From the NCBI RefSeq assembly GCF_048268085.1, contig NZ_JBLWWF010000003.1, positions 62,001 to 126,000 on the forward strand: a stretch of DNA of 64,000 bases. The letters run 5' to 3'. Positions within the stretch are counted from its first letter, which is position 1. Each line of letters starts with the position of its first letter. Shown here piece by piece: positions 45,275 to 54,154 of the stretch. The notes below the pieces were generated by a model. It had not been told where the DNA came from. It saw nothing but the letters and a program-made list of their open reading frames with translations, and ran no database searches. Source of the DNA: Neptunicella sp048268085 (GTDB taxonomy: Bacteria; Pseudomonadota; Gammaproteobacteria; Enterobacterales; Alteromonadaceae). The translations under genes and the position numbers were made by a program.

Positions 45275-46618
45275 ATGCCACGTCCCAGACTTTTTTTTCA
45301 TTTACATCAAAACGCTATTGAACAGTCCATATTGGCTTCTAGTATTGCTAAAAAATATTTATTAGCTAAAAGCGACCATAGTGATAGTTGGATCGAGCAA
45401 CTTAAGGTTGTTCAGGCGGATGTGGCACTGATTGAAGTGGCATCCTTTACTCAAAAAGATTACCAGTGCTTGCTGGATTGTCAGGCATTAAATCAGACCG
45501 AAGTGATTTTATTGAGTAATGGTGAGCCAAATGATTTTATTGATAATGCCATGTTTAAAGGGATAAGTTACCACTTTCGCAGTCCTTATGAGTTATCGAT
45601 TATCGAAGAAACCATTGCTGATTTATATGAGGACTTAACCGACTCTTATGCCAATACGCAAAAAATTGAAACCAGTGAATTAAACCAATTTGGCTTGTTA
45701 GTGGGTTCATCAAAACCAATGCGTAAGTTGTACCGTACTATTCGAAAAGTGGCGATAACGTCGTCCAGTGTTTTATTAATTGGTGAAAGTGGGGCGGGTA
45801 AAGAGTTAGTCGCCAATACCATCCACCTAGCGAGTCACCGTAGTCAAGGACCATTTTTAGCCATTAATTGCGGAGCGTTGAGTCCGGAATTAGTCGATAG
45901 TGAGCTGTTTGGTCATGTAAAAGGTTCATTTACGGGGGCTCATCGAGATCATCAAGGCGTATTTGAGCAAGCCAGAGGTGGCACGTTGTTACTGGATGAA
46001 ATTACTGAAATGCCACTGGAGCATCAGGTTAAGTTACTTCGTGTGTTAGAAGCGGGAGAATTTCGGCCTGTTGGCAGCAGTAAAATGATAGAGTCTGATG
46101 TCCGTATTATCGCTGCAACCAACCGCGATCCTGCTGAAGCAATTGCCGGTCAGTTTATTCGTGAGGATTTATACTTTAGGTTATCTCAGTTTCCAATTAG
46201 CGTGCCTTCTTTACGTGAAAGAGGTGGTGATATCGTGGGGTTAGCCAAACATTTTCTGGCTTATCGAAACGCCAAAGAAAATCACGTAAAACAAGTTGCT
46301 GATACGGCACTGAATCGACTCGCTTCCTATCATTGGCCAGGTAATGTTAGGGAATTAAAACATGTGATCGAAAGAGCCTATATTTTGGCTGACGAGATTA
46401 TTTTGCCGGAACATCTAATCCTGGAAGACGTGGTCGATAGTCATGGAGCGCATGTTAATGCTGATATTCCAACTGGAATGCCGTTACATGAAATTGAACA
46501 AATTGCGATTGAAAATACACTTGAGGAAAATAACGGCAATAAATCAGATACTGCCGAACAGTTAGGTATTAGTGTAAAAACACTCTACAACAAGTTGGAA
46601 AAATATCAGGATAGTTGA
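45275..46618 (+). CDS. Sigma-54-dependent transcriptional activator with degenerate receiver-like domain
   Basis: This 447-residue enhancer-binding protein has three parts. Residues 1-125 look like a response-regulator receiver, but the phosphoacceptor position is Glu54 (in VALIEVA) and the usual Lys-Pro is missing (HFRSPYEL). Residues 140-380 are the AAA+ core with Walker A GESGAGKE (170-177), the sigma-54 contact loop GSFTGA (217-222; a Ser variant of GAFTGA) and Walker B GTLLLDE (236-242). The C-terminus is a Fis-type helix-turn-helix (about 420-445). It therefore may not need a sensor kinase. Likely targets are the promoters at 42916 and 43838. Confidence 0.93.
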   Translation: MPRPRLFFHLHQNAIEQSILASSIAKKYLLAKSDHSDSWIEQLKVVQADVALIEVASFTQKDYQCLLDCQALNQTEVILLSNGEPNDFIDNAMFKGISYHFRSPYELSIIEETIADLYEDLTDSYANTQKIETSELNQFGLLVGSSKPMRKLYRTIRKVAITSSSVLLIGESGAGKELVANTIHLASHRSQGPFLAINCGALSPELVDSELFGHVKGSFTGAHRDHQGVFEQARGGTLLLDEITEMPLEHQVKLLRVLEAGEFRPVGSSKMIESDVRIIAATNRDPAEAIAGQFIREDLYFRLSQFPISVPSLRERGGDIVGLAKHFLAYRNAKENHVKQVADTALNRLASYHWPGNVRELKHVIERAYILADEIILPEHLILEDVVDSHGAHVNADIPTGMPLHEIEQIAIENTLEENNGNKSDTAEQLGISVKTLYNKLEKYQDS

Positions 46619-46627
46619 GCTCCTCTA

Positions 46628-48256
46628 TTACTTTTGTTCTTTGTGGGGCGCTAATACATTCAATGAGGATGGGTTGACTTCAATTGTCAAAGATTCAGCG
46701 GAATAAGTTTCACCATCAACAACAAATTCGATAGTTTGATCCGATTCAATCAGGATTCTGCGTGCATGGGTATGCTTAACATGTTCTGACCGATATTCTG
46801 AGGATATGCCGGATAAAGCCAGCTCGGATAAACTAAACACGTTTTCACCAATGCCCGTACTGGGGGGAAGCCAAGTAACATCCAGTAAACCATCTTCCAC
46901 ATCAGGTTGGCCACCGCCTTGCGCCAAAACGGTGGTAAATGGCGCTGCATTGGCAATAACCAAGCTACAAACGTCTATTTTTTGTTGCTCTTGGTCATCA
47001 ATTTTAATCCGGAAATGCAGGGTTTGATTAAGGTTCATGGCTTGCCATAGCCCTTGTAAATAGGCCAATTGTCCAGATTGATCTTTCTGTTCACGGTTAG
47101 CCAGTTCAATCATTTTTTGTTCAAAACCAATACCAGCCACCAATAGCATCAATTGATCATTGCAATTAGCCGTATCGATACGTCTTACTGAGCCTTCAAT
47201 GATATTTTCACAGGCTACTTCGATAGGCATTATTTTACTATTGGAACCAAGCAAAACATGGGCGAGTGCATTTGCAGTACCCATGGGAATTATACCTAAA
47301 ATCAGATCACTATCGATCAGTTCATGGGCAACATCCGTTAATGTGCCATCGCCACCACAGGCGATAATGGTCTTGGCATGATGATCTTTCGCCTCACGAG
47401 CTAATTGTCGAGCACTCGTTTCTTTGGTTGTTTCGACGATGTTAAGTTGCAAATAAGGACTAAGACGTTGTTCAATTTCTTCACGATATTGCGACCACTT
47501 GCCACCGCCAGATACTGGATTAGCAATTAACCAAGCTTTATCGCGCAAATCGAGATGTTTATGTTGATGTATTTTACTCAGCGCTTTGAGTTGATATTTA
47601 TTTAATCCAGCCGTTTTTCGAACGCCCTGAATGGTATGCAACGCTTGTTGAACTGACAGGTTCATATTTTTACTTAGCAAGTAGGCTGCGACCACTAACA
47701 CTGAACGTCCTCTACCTAATGCACAATGAACGACCACGCCTTTCCCGGCCCGACGCTGGTTTTCAATCCAATGGACGGCTTTGGTTAATTGGCTAACGGA
47801 GGGACTTTGATGATCGAGTACGGGGACATTTAAATAAGCAAGATCTTCCGATTGGGCGGTCCAGTCTAATCCATCAAATTCAGCCGTTACATCCACTATT
47901 GCTTTAACACCTAGTTGTGTCAGTTTTTCTACATCAGAGGGAAATAAACGACAGGCCAGAAATAAATTATGTTTAATTTTTTGAATAGGTGGCACTTTGT
48001 CGGTACGTCTTGCCCAGGCATTATAAAAATGGATACCAAGCAGATAAGGAATAAATAGCCAACGAATATAAAAGGGAATACTGCCATTTTGTTTTTTACG
48101 AAACAGCTGTGGTGCATTAAATACATAAGCTGCACTGACACAGAATAAGGAGAGTCCAATCCAGCCAAGCAACAGGCTAAAATAAATATTCGGGATCAAA
48201 AATGCTGCGGTCAGACTAAGAAGGGAAGCGATGAGATAGTACTTTATAATAAACAT
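46628..48256 (-). CDS. Dual-specificity phosphatase / diacylglycerol-kinase fusion, membrane-anchored
   Basis: This 542-residue fusion has three parts. The N-terminal membrane region (about 1-85) has two or three helices. A dual-specificity/PTP-like phosphatase (about 90-230) has the CX5R loop HCALGRGRS (Cys178, Arg184). The DAGK-type lipid kinase (about 240-535) contains NPVSGGGKW and GGDGTLTDVA (301-310). It may dephosphorylate and phosphorylate lipid headgroups or use a lipid as regulator. The start is ATG at 48256, with AAGGA 4 bases before. It is convergent with the sigma-54 activator gene (9-base gap), beside a DUF6064 membrane protein gene on its own strand. Confidence 0.88.
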   Translation of the reverse strand: MFIIKYYLIASLLSLTAAFLIPNIYFSLLLGWIGLSLFCVSAAYVFNAPQLFRKKQNGSIPFYIRWLFIPYLLGIHFYNAWARRTDKVPPIQKIKHNLFLACRLFPSDVEKLTQLGVKAIVDVTAEFDGLDWTAQSEDLAYLNVPVLDHQSPSVSQLTKAVHWIENQRRAGKGVVVHCALGRGRSVLVVAAYLLSKNMNLSVQQALHTIQGVRKTAGLNKYQLKALSKIHQHKHLDLRDKAWLIANPVSGGGKWSQYREEIEQRLSPYLQLNIVETTKETSARQLAREAKDHHAKTIIACGGDGTLTDVAHELIDSDLILGIIPMGTANALAHVLLGSNSKIMPIEVACENIIEGSVRRIDTANCNDQLMLLVAGIGFEQKMIELANREQKDQSGQLAYLQGLWQAMNLNQTLHFRIKIDDQEQQKIDVCSLVIANAAPFTTVLAQGGGQPDVEDGLLDVTWLPPSTGIGENVFSLSELALSGISSEYRSEHVKHTHARRILIESDQTIEFVVDGETYSAESLTIEVNPSSLNVLAPHKEQK

Positions 48257-48314
48257 ATCATCCTTAGGGTGCATTGATTGTTCGAGGAGACAATAACTAG
48301 TCTACCCGAACGGC

Positions 48315-48983
48315 TTAAGATTGCGATGTTACTTTACGGTGTTCTGACATCATCAGTCCGCAGGCTATCAGCGCCACTAGCGGAGCGACAAACCAGTCAT
48401 GCATTCCGATGTTTAAATGTGTCACTCCGGCGATAATACACCAGCCAAAAGGTATCACAGCCAAGAGGAACCGATACTTTGACGTAGTGAGTAATAGTAA
48501 GGCTAACGTTGCTAACGCTGTTGGGGTTGGCATCATGCCAACCAAGGAAATTTGCCACCAGCTTTGTCCGCTGAAAGAGGCTGCGAGGGTGGGCAATAAC
48601 ATACAGGCGGCTAAACCCGCATAGCCTATTTTGCTGTTGCGGTCATGGTATGGAGAATGGAATTGGATCTTGCCGGACAGCAGAAAAAATAAGCATCCCT
48701 GAACAGCAAAAGCGATGGCATCAAAAACCGCCATAGGTGTTAAAGAGGTATAAAAATGGTAATGAAAATAACAGCCAACCCAAATCCAGCAAATTGCAAA
48801 AATTCGGGTGATAGTCTTACTGCGATTGTTCTGATGTAACAGCCATAATAGCCACATGCACAGGATTAGCGACGATATTTGTAAAGGCCAACTTTGTCGA
48901 TTGAAATCAGTCACAAATTGGAGGTAATTATCGCCTTTTAATGTAAAAAAAGCTGACAGTATTGTACTTGATGGTTCCGTCAC
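48315..48983 (-). CDS. DUF6064-type membrane protein
   Basis: This 222-residue membrane protein has six or seven hydrophobic helices and ends in a short charged tail. The start (VTDFNRQSWPLQ), the charged FYTSLTPMAVFDAIAF segment and PTPTALATLALLLL match DUF6064, whose function is not known. The start is GTG at 48983 with GGAG 8 bases before. It is upstream of the phosphatase/kinase fusion on the same strand (58-base gap) and could share its transcript. The next 202 bases (48984-49185) hold no gene. Confidence 0.8.
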   Translation of the reverse strand: MTEPSSTILSAFFTLKGDNYLQFVTDFNRQSWPLQISSLILCMWLLWLLHQNNRSKTITRIFAICWIWVGCYFHYHFYTSLTPMAVFDAIAFAVQGCLFFLLSGKIQFHSPYHDRNSKIGYAGLAACMLLPTLAASFSGQSWWQISLVGMMPTPTALATLALLLLTTSKYRFLLAVIPFGWCIIAGVTHLNIGMHDWFVAPLVALIACGLMMSEHRKVTSQS

Positions 48984-49185
48984 AATTTTAGCTCCGCTTC
49001 ATTTTCGGTTACCGCCTTGATGAGGCACAACATAAGTAACAAGGGTGATAAATGGGTTATTAACATCAGCATTGAGGTACGAAAAACAAACGGCATTTTC
49101 GTTCGGTAAAGTTAAACTCAACTAATATAAAGCAATAAACAGGCCAAAAATCAAAGAGATAGTGATACTTTACTGATGGGGAGAT

Positions 49186-50406
49186 TCATTTACCTTGTTG
49201 GGTTGAAAAGTGGGGGCGGTACGCAAATTTGCTCAGATAATAAAGCAGCAACACCGCTAAACAGAGCAGCAGATTAGAATAAAATAAAGTAGGTCCATCC
49301 CACCGTTTCAATATCAGTCCACCAATATAAGGGGCAAAAGCAAAGCCGAGTGAAAATAACGAAGCCGCCCCAAAATAAGCGCCTTTCATATGATTGGGAG
49401 CCAATCTGTCCACCTGAATATTCATGGTTGGAAATAAAATAGCTTCCCCTAAACTCATCACAAAAATTGCCGTAATCCAGCCCCAATAAAGATTGATTGG
49501 ATTGATTGCCAACAAGAATTGACCCGTAGCCAATAGCAATATACCAAAACAGATACGCTGATTAAGACTGTATCTGCCCAGCAATTTAAGCAATATAAAT
49601 TGAAAGATAATGATGGTCAGGGCATTAGTCAGGATAATGGCACTAATAAGCTCGACTACTTCAGGCATACCTGCATGATTTAGATACTGGATCAGTGACG
49701 TATCCATATGAGCGTATATGTACAACACCAATATGTTGGCTAGCACCAATAACAAAAACATTTGATCTCTGGCGAGTAAGCCCAGTGTTTTACGTAAGCT
49801 AAAAGGATTTTTGATAAATTGTTTGTCGAGTCCCGGCCTGGCCTTAAATCCCCATAGTACGGTCAGAGTTAGGATTAAAAACACCAATGCTGTTGCGTAG
49901 AAGGTGGTTTGCCGCGCTGTAATGCCTAACCAGACCCCCACTAATGGGCCAATTGCCGCACCGACGTTGATGGCAAAATAGCGGACTTGCAGGGCAAACT
50001 CACGAATATCCATCTGAGGTAACAAATCACTGATTAAGGCTTTTGCCGCCGGATCCCATATCTCTTTGCTAACAGAGCACAAAATCATACTAATTCCGTA
50101 CAGGTATAAATGTTCGGCTTCGGCGAGTAGTGTAAAGCCTACAATGGACAGTAAACCTGCGACCAATAACATATTTTTTCGCCCGAACTTGTCGGTGAGT
50201 GCTCCACTGTAAAAGCCGATGAATATCGCCACGGTGGCGGCGACGGTGAGCATCAGGCCAATTTGCCACTCATTCAGTCCGAATTGCTGATATAAAATAA
50301 TGGCCATAAAAGGCCACACCATGAAGAAGGTGCCTCGTGAAAAAAATACACCAATAATCAAGATCCAGATCAAAGCAGGAAAGTGGCGTAACCAAGTTAA
50401 AAACAT
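49186..50406 (-). CDS. MFS transporter
   Basis: This 406-residue major facilitator has about 12 transmembrane helices. It carries the MFS loop 2-3 motif (GALTDKFGRKNMLLVAG, about residues 67-83) and a central cytoplasmic break. Its subclass is not evident; it resembles multidrug-type MFS proteins. It is a single gene on the minus strand, divergent from the hydrolase operon at 50555. The 148-base gap between them should hold both promoters. Confidence 0.9.
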   Translation of the reverse strand: MFLTWLRHFPALIWILIIGVFFSRGTFFMVWPFMAIILYQQFGLNEWQIGLMLTVAATVAIFIGFYSGALTDKFGRKNMLLVAGLLSIVGFTLLAEAEHLYLYGISMILCSVSKEIWDPAAKALISDLLPQMDIREFALQVRYFAINVGAAIGPLVGVWLGITARQTTFYATALVFLILTLTVLWGFKARPGLDKQFIKNPFSLRKTLGLLARDQMFLLLVLANILVLYIYAHMDTSLIQYLNHAGMPEVVELISAIILTNALTIIIFQFILLKLLGRYSLNQRICFGILLLATGQFLLAINPINLYWGWITAIFVMSLGEAILFPTMNIQVDRLAPNHMKGAYFGAASLFSLGFAFAPYIGGLILKRWDGPTLFYSNLLLCLAVLLLYYLSKFAYRPHFSTQQGK

Positions 50407-50554
50407 TCGGTGAGCCTAGCCAATACAGTCGCTAAATAAAGTACTAAGATTATATAACTAGTGTTTTATCGACAATCGAATACTAACAACCGGGCGGTTA
50501 TTTTTGATTAATTGCTACTGAATTTAGGCATCGGAGAATTGCAAGGAGAGTAAC

Positions 50555-51610
50555 ATGACAGTTGAGTCATCAGTTGCCAGTAAACACTATCGGCAAAAGG
50601 TTGTTCCCTTCCACACTGAAGACGGGCTAACGTTAAATCTAATTAATGTGCGGGGACACCAGACACCGGATAAATGTCCGGTATTGTTAGTGCATGGCGC
50701 GGGGGTCAGAGCCAATATTTTTAGAGCTCCCGTAGAAGTTGATATTGTTGATGCACTGATCGCTGAAGGTTACGACGTTTGGCTGGAAAACTGGCGTGCC
50801 AGTATTGATTTTAATGCCAGACAGTGGACGCTGGATCAAGCCGCTCGTTACGATCATCCGGCCGCAGTAAAGGCGATAACCGAGCAAACCGGCTATGCGA
50901 ATATTAAGGCCATTATTCATTGTCAGGGCTCGACCAGTTTCGCGATGTCAGCTGTCGCTGGCCTCGTTCCGCAAGTGTCGGTGATTATTAGCAACGGGGT
51001 ATTGTTACATCCTGTGGTGCCTAAATGGTCTAACTTTAAAATGTCGGTTTTATTGCCCATGGTAAAACGCTTGACTGATTACCTGAATCCTCAGTGGGGA
51101 ATTGAAGCGCCGACATTGACCGCCAAAATAATTTCCTGGTTCATCAGACTGACGCATCACGAATGTGACAATGATGTTTGCAAGCAAATTAGTTTTACCT
51201 ATGGTAGTGGATTTCCTGCTTTGTGGAATCATGAAAACCTAAACCACCAAACTCACCAGTGGCTATCAGATGAATTTGCTGCTGTGCCGATGAGTTTTTT
51301 TAGCCAGATGGCGAAATGCATTCAAAAAGGCCACCTGTTATCAGTACAAGGCTTACCCGGATTACCTAAAGATTTTGTGGACGGTGAACCCCAAACCGAT
51401 GCGCGATTCGCTTTTTTTGCCGGTCAGGATAATTTGTGCTTTTTGCCGCAGAGTCAGATCAACAGTTATCAGTACTTTAATCAAATACAACCTGGCAAAC
51501 ATTCATTGAATTTAATTGATAATTACAGTCATCTTGATGTTTTTATGGGAAAAAATGCTGCTCAGGATACTTTTCCGTTAATGCTTGCCGAGTTGGCCAA
51601 AGCTGACTAA
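50555..51610 (+). CDS. Alpha/beta-fold hydrolase of the GMC-oxidoreductase operon
   Basis: This 351-residue protein has no signal peptide. It opens with an alpha/beta hydrolase core (VLLVHGAGVRANIF) and has a CQGSTSFAMS segment where the nucleophile elbow is expected (about residues 128-137). A late SHLDVFMG supplies a likely His. The start follows AAGGAGAG. It is the first gene of an operon with a FETM-type domain protein, a GMC oxidoreductase and a metallophosphoesterase. As I recall, similar hydrolase, middle-domain and GMC modules occur fused in some bacteria. Substrate unknown; a sterol, terpenoid or acyl ester are possibilities. Confidence 0.82.
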   Translation: MTVESSVASKHYRQKVVPFHTEDGLTLNLINVRGHQTPDKCPVLLVHGAGVRANIFRAPVEVDIVDALIAEGYDVWLENWRASIDFNARQWTLDQAARYDHPAAVKAITEQTGYANIKAIIHCQGSTSFAMSAVAGLVPQVSVIISNGVLLHPVVPKWSNFKMSVLLPMVKRLTDYLNPQWGIEAPTLTAKIISWFIRLTHHECDNDVCKQISFTYGSGFPALWNHENLNHQTHQWLSDEFAAVPMSFFSQMAKCIQKGHLLSVQGLPGLPKDFVDGEPQTDARFAFFAGQDNLCFLPQSQINSYQYFNQIQPGKHSLNLIDNYSHLDVFMGKNAAQDTFPLMLAELAKAD

Positions 51611-51744
51611 GTTATGGATTAGCAATTAACAAACGCTTGATGCACTTCCATTGTTAGTTTGTTGTCGGTGGAAATTATTTCATCCCTCCACAGTCGGAGG
51701 ATTATTGTTACAGGAGCAGGATGGTTAAATCCTGAAGTAAATTA

Positions 51745-52350
51745 ATGACAACATGCAAATCAGGTATTCAATTCAGAGAAACCATGACGGGCGGATTCTC
51801 ATTATCGGCCACCGATTATAAAGTTGGCTGTGATCAGGGCCAATGGGCGGGAACCGAGTTATCCATGCATGCTCAAGTGGATATTGATGACATTGACCAA
51901 TTTATTGCAGATAGAGGGCATGCTGGCAGGCTGTCCGGTAGTATCGATTTTCCCCCGATGGGGAAAGCCATGCAAGCCCACAGTGGTGTATTTAATTTGT
52001 TTTATCCTAGCGAAGATCCCACCACCAAATTGATGGTGTATGAATTAGGATTTAACCATGCCGATCAAGACTATTATTTAGCCGGTAAAAAAGAAGTGCG
52101 TGATGATACGGGGTTTGATCTATGGTCAGACACTACAACGTTATACACCAACTTGCATCAAGGTACTGATAAAACCGCCCCGGTAGTGGGGGCGGGGATT
52201 CTGAGTTTAGGTGTCACCGACTTAATTAAACTGGTGTCTACCATCAAAGTGTTAAATGCAGAATCAGGCGCTGATAAATTAAAAACAGTGGGCAAGTTTG
52301 GTCACTTTTTTATGGGCGAACTGTGGGATACCTACGCCAAGCACTTTTAA
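51745..52350 (+). CDS. Small protein with domain usually fused to GMC oxidoreductases
   Basis: This 201-residue protein has no signal peptide. It begins TTCKSGIQFRETMTGGFSL, and the (F)xETMxG start, DDIDQFIADRGHAGRLSGS and a beta-rich GVFNLFYPS region recall a linker domain found between GMC oxidoreductase and hydrolase modules in larger proteins. I do not know a name for it. The ribosome site is weak. It is 134 bases from the hydrolase gene and 67 from the oxidoreductase gene, in the same direction. Likely role: adaptor or substrate-binding partner. Inference only. Confidence 0.65.
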   Translation: MTTCKSGIQFRETMTGGFSLSATDYKVGCDQGQWAGTELSMHAQVDIDDIDQFIADRGHAGRLSGSIDFPPMGKAMQAHSGVFNLFYPSEDPTTKLMVYELGFNHADQDYYLAGKKEVRDDTGFDLWSDTTTLYTNLHQGTDKTAPVVGAGILSLGVTDLIKLVSTIKVLNAESGADKLKTVGKFGHFFMGELWDTYAKHF

Positions 52351-52417
52351 ATGTTGTCCTTGTTGGAATGTATCCAGATCAAAACGGATCAATCAGGCCA
52401 TATAACAGGAGAATGTT

Positions 52418-54145
52418 ATGGCTCAATATGATTTTGAAGCAATTGTAATTGGTAGTGGATTTGGTGGGGCCGTTAATGTATGTCGCCTCGCTAAAAAATG
52501 GCCGGCTAAAGTAATGTTATTGGAGCGGGGTAAACGCTATCCGATGGGATCGTTCCCGCGCACCCCTCATGATATGGCGAACAATTTTTGGAATGTCGCC
52601 CATCAATCTCGCTCTCGTCCCGCAAATATTCGTGGAAAAGATATGGATGGCTTGTTTGATATTCAGCATTTTAAGCATATGGATGCCGTTGCTTGTGCAG
52701 GATTAGGTGGAGGGTCGCTGATCTATGCAAATGTTTTTTTGCAGCCACCCGATGAGGTATTCGATCAGCGCTGGCCACAAAATTGTAAAAAAGCTGACTT
52801 ACAGCCCTATTATAAAGCGGCTAAATCGGTTTTAGGAGCCAGACCTATTCCACAAAATGATGACCCTCGTCGTCAGATCATTCGTACGGAATTATTTAAG
52901 CAGTTTGCTCAACATGAAGGTCGTGATTCTGAGCTGGTAGATATTAATGTTTTCTTTGGTAATGATTTTGAGCAGCCACTGGATATTGGGGTACAGCAAA
53001 AAAATCGTTATGGGGCGATACAAACCTCTTGTGTGTATTGTGCTGAGTGTGATGTTGGGTGTAATACTCACTCTAAAAATACCACTGATTTAAATTATTT
53101 ATTTGTGGCAGAACAACGTTATCAAGCGCAGATTAAAACGGCAATGCTGGCCGAGAAAATAGTGCCCTTAGATGAACAGGGCAATGACGCTCCACAAGAA
53201 AAAGGAGCACATGGCTATCGAGTTTACTGGCTGGATCTGAATAACAATAAGGTGCAGTGCAGCGCCACCAGTCAACGAGTGGTTGTCTCTGCAGGAACCT
53301 TGGGTACGAACGAGTTGTTATTGCGTTGCCGTGATATATATCAAACCTTGCCTAATATTAGTCAGCAATTGGGTCTGCACTTTTCCGGCAACGGTGATTT
53401 TTTATCCTTTGTCATCGATGGTCAAAAAGCGGCTAATCCCAACTATGGACCGGTGATTACCCAGAAAACCGATTACAACCTATATAACAACTTTGATCGT
53501 AGCAAAGCGTTTATTCTTGAAGATGCCAGTTATCCGAACTTTGCTGCTTGGTATACCGAAGGACTTAAGCCCGGATTTTCTCATTTCCATGCTTTATGGC
53601 GAACCATTCAAGTGTTTTTCAGACGCTTTATTTATGGGATTACCACTGGTCGTGTGGGCTATGCTTTTACCCAATTACTGAAAGGGGATGCATCATTTAA
53701 CAGTGCGGTATTGCTGTGCATGGGGCTGGATAATAGTCAGGGAAAAGCCACATTAGACAGTTCTGGGTTTTTGAATATCGACTGGCCATATCAGCAAAAT
53801 ATGTCGCTGTACCAAGCAATTATAGATATGGGGAAACGCTTTAAACATTGGGCGGGAGGTAAATTATTTTTACCGCTCCCCAATTGGTTATGGCCAATGC
53901 GCAGTAATGTTACTGTGCATGCCTTAGGCGGATGCCGTCTTGCCGACGACCCCTTAAAAGGGGTAACGAGCGCAGCGCCAGAAAACTTCGGTCAGGTATT
54001 CGCGTATCAAGGACTATATGTTGCTGATGGAGCGTTGCTTCCAACTGCGGTAGGCGCTAATCCGGTCGCGACGATTACCGCATTATCTGAACGGGTCGCT
54101 GAAGGGATAACGGGTATTGTACCTGATCCCGATGGCGAGCTATAG
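52418..54145 (+). CDS. GMC-family FAD oxidoreductase (cholesterol-oxidase-like)
   Basis: This 575-residue flavoenzyme has the FAD site VIGSGFGGAVNVCRLA near residue 10, and the FAD-domain segment CAGLGGGSLIYANVF. A Cys-rich stretch reads CVYCAECDVGC (CX2CX2CX3C). The C-terminal part has NVTVHALGGCRLADD and ADGALLPTAVGANPVATI. It resembles the cholesterol-oxidase/long-chain-alcohol group of GMC enzymes, which oxidise hydroxyl groups. The start follows AGGAG. There is no signal peptide, so it is cytoplasmic or membrane-bound through a partner. It is followed 9 bases later by the metallophosphoesterase gene. Confidence 0.88.
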   Translation: MAQYDFEAIVIGSGFGGAVNVCRLAKKWPAKVMLLERGKRYPMGSFPRTPHDMANNFWNVAHQSRSRPANIRGKDMDGLFDIQHFKHMDAVACAGLGGGSLIYANVFLQPPDEVFDQRWPQNCKKADLQPYYKAAKSVLGARPIPQNDDPRRQIIRTELFKQFAQHEGRDSELVDINVFFGNDFEQPLDIGVQQKNRYGAIQTSCVYCAECDVGCNTHSKNTTDLNYLFVAEQRYQAQIKTAMLAEKIVPLDEQGNDAPQEKGAHGYRVYWLDLNNNKVQCSATSQRVVVSAGTLGTNELLLRCRDIYQTLPNISQQLGLHFSGNGDFLSFVIDGQKAANPNYGPVITQKTDYNLYNNFDRSKAFILEDASYPNFAAWYTEGLKPGFSHFHALWRTIQVFFRRFIYGITTGRVGYAFTQLLKGDASFNSAVLLCMGLDNSQGKATLDSSGFLNIDWPYQQNMSLYQAIIDMGKRFKHWAGGKLFLPLPNWLWPMRSNVTVHALGGCRLADDPLKGVTSAAPENFGQVFAYQGLYVADGALLPTAVGANPVATITALSERVAEGITGIVPDPDGEL

Positions 54146-54154
54146 GAGAGTCGC

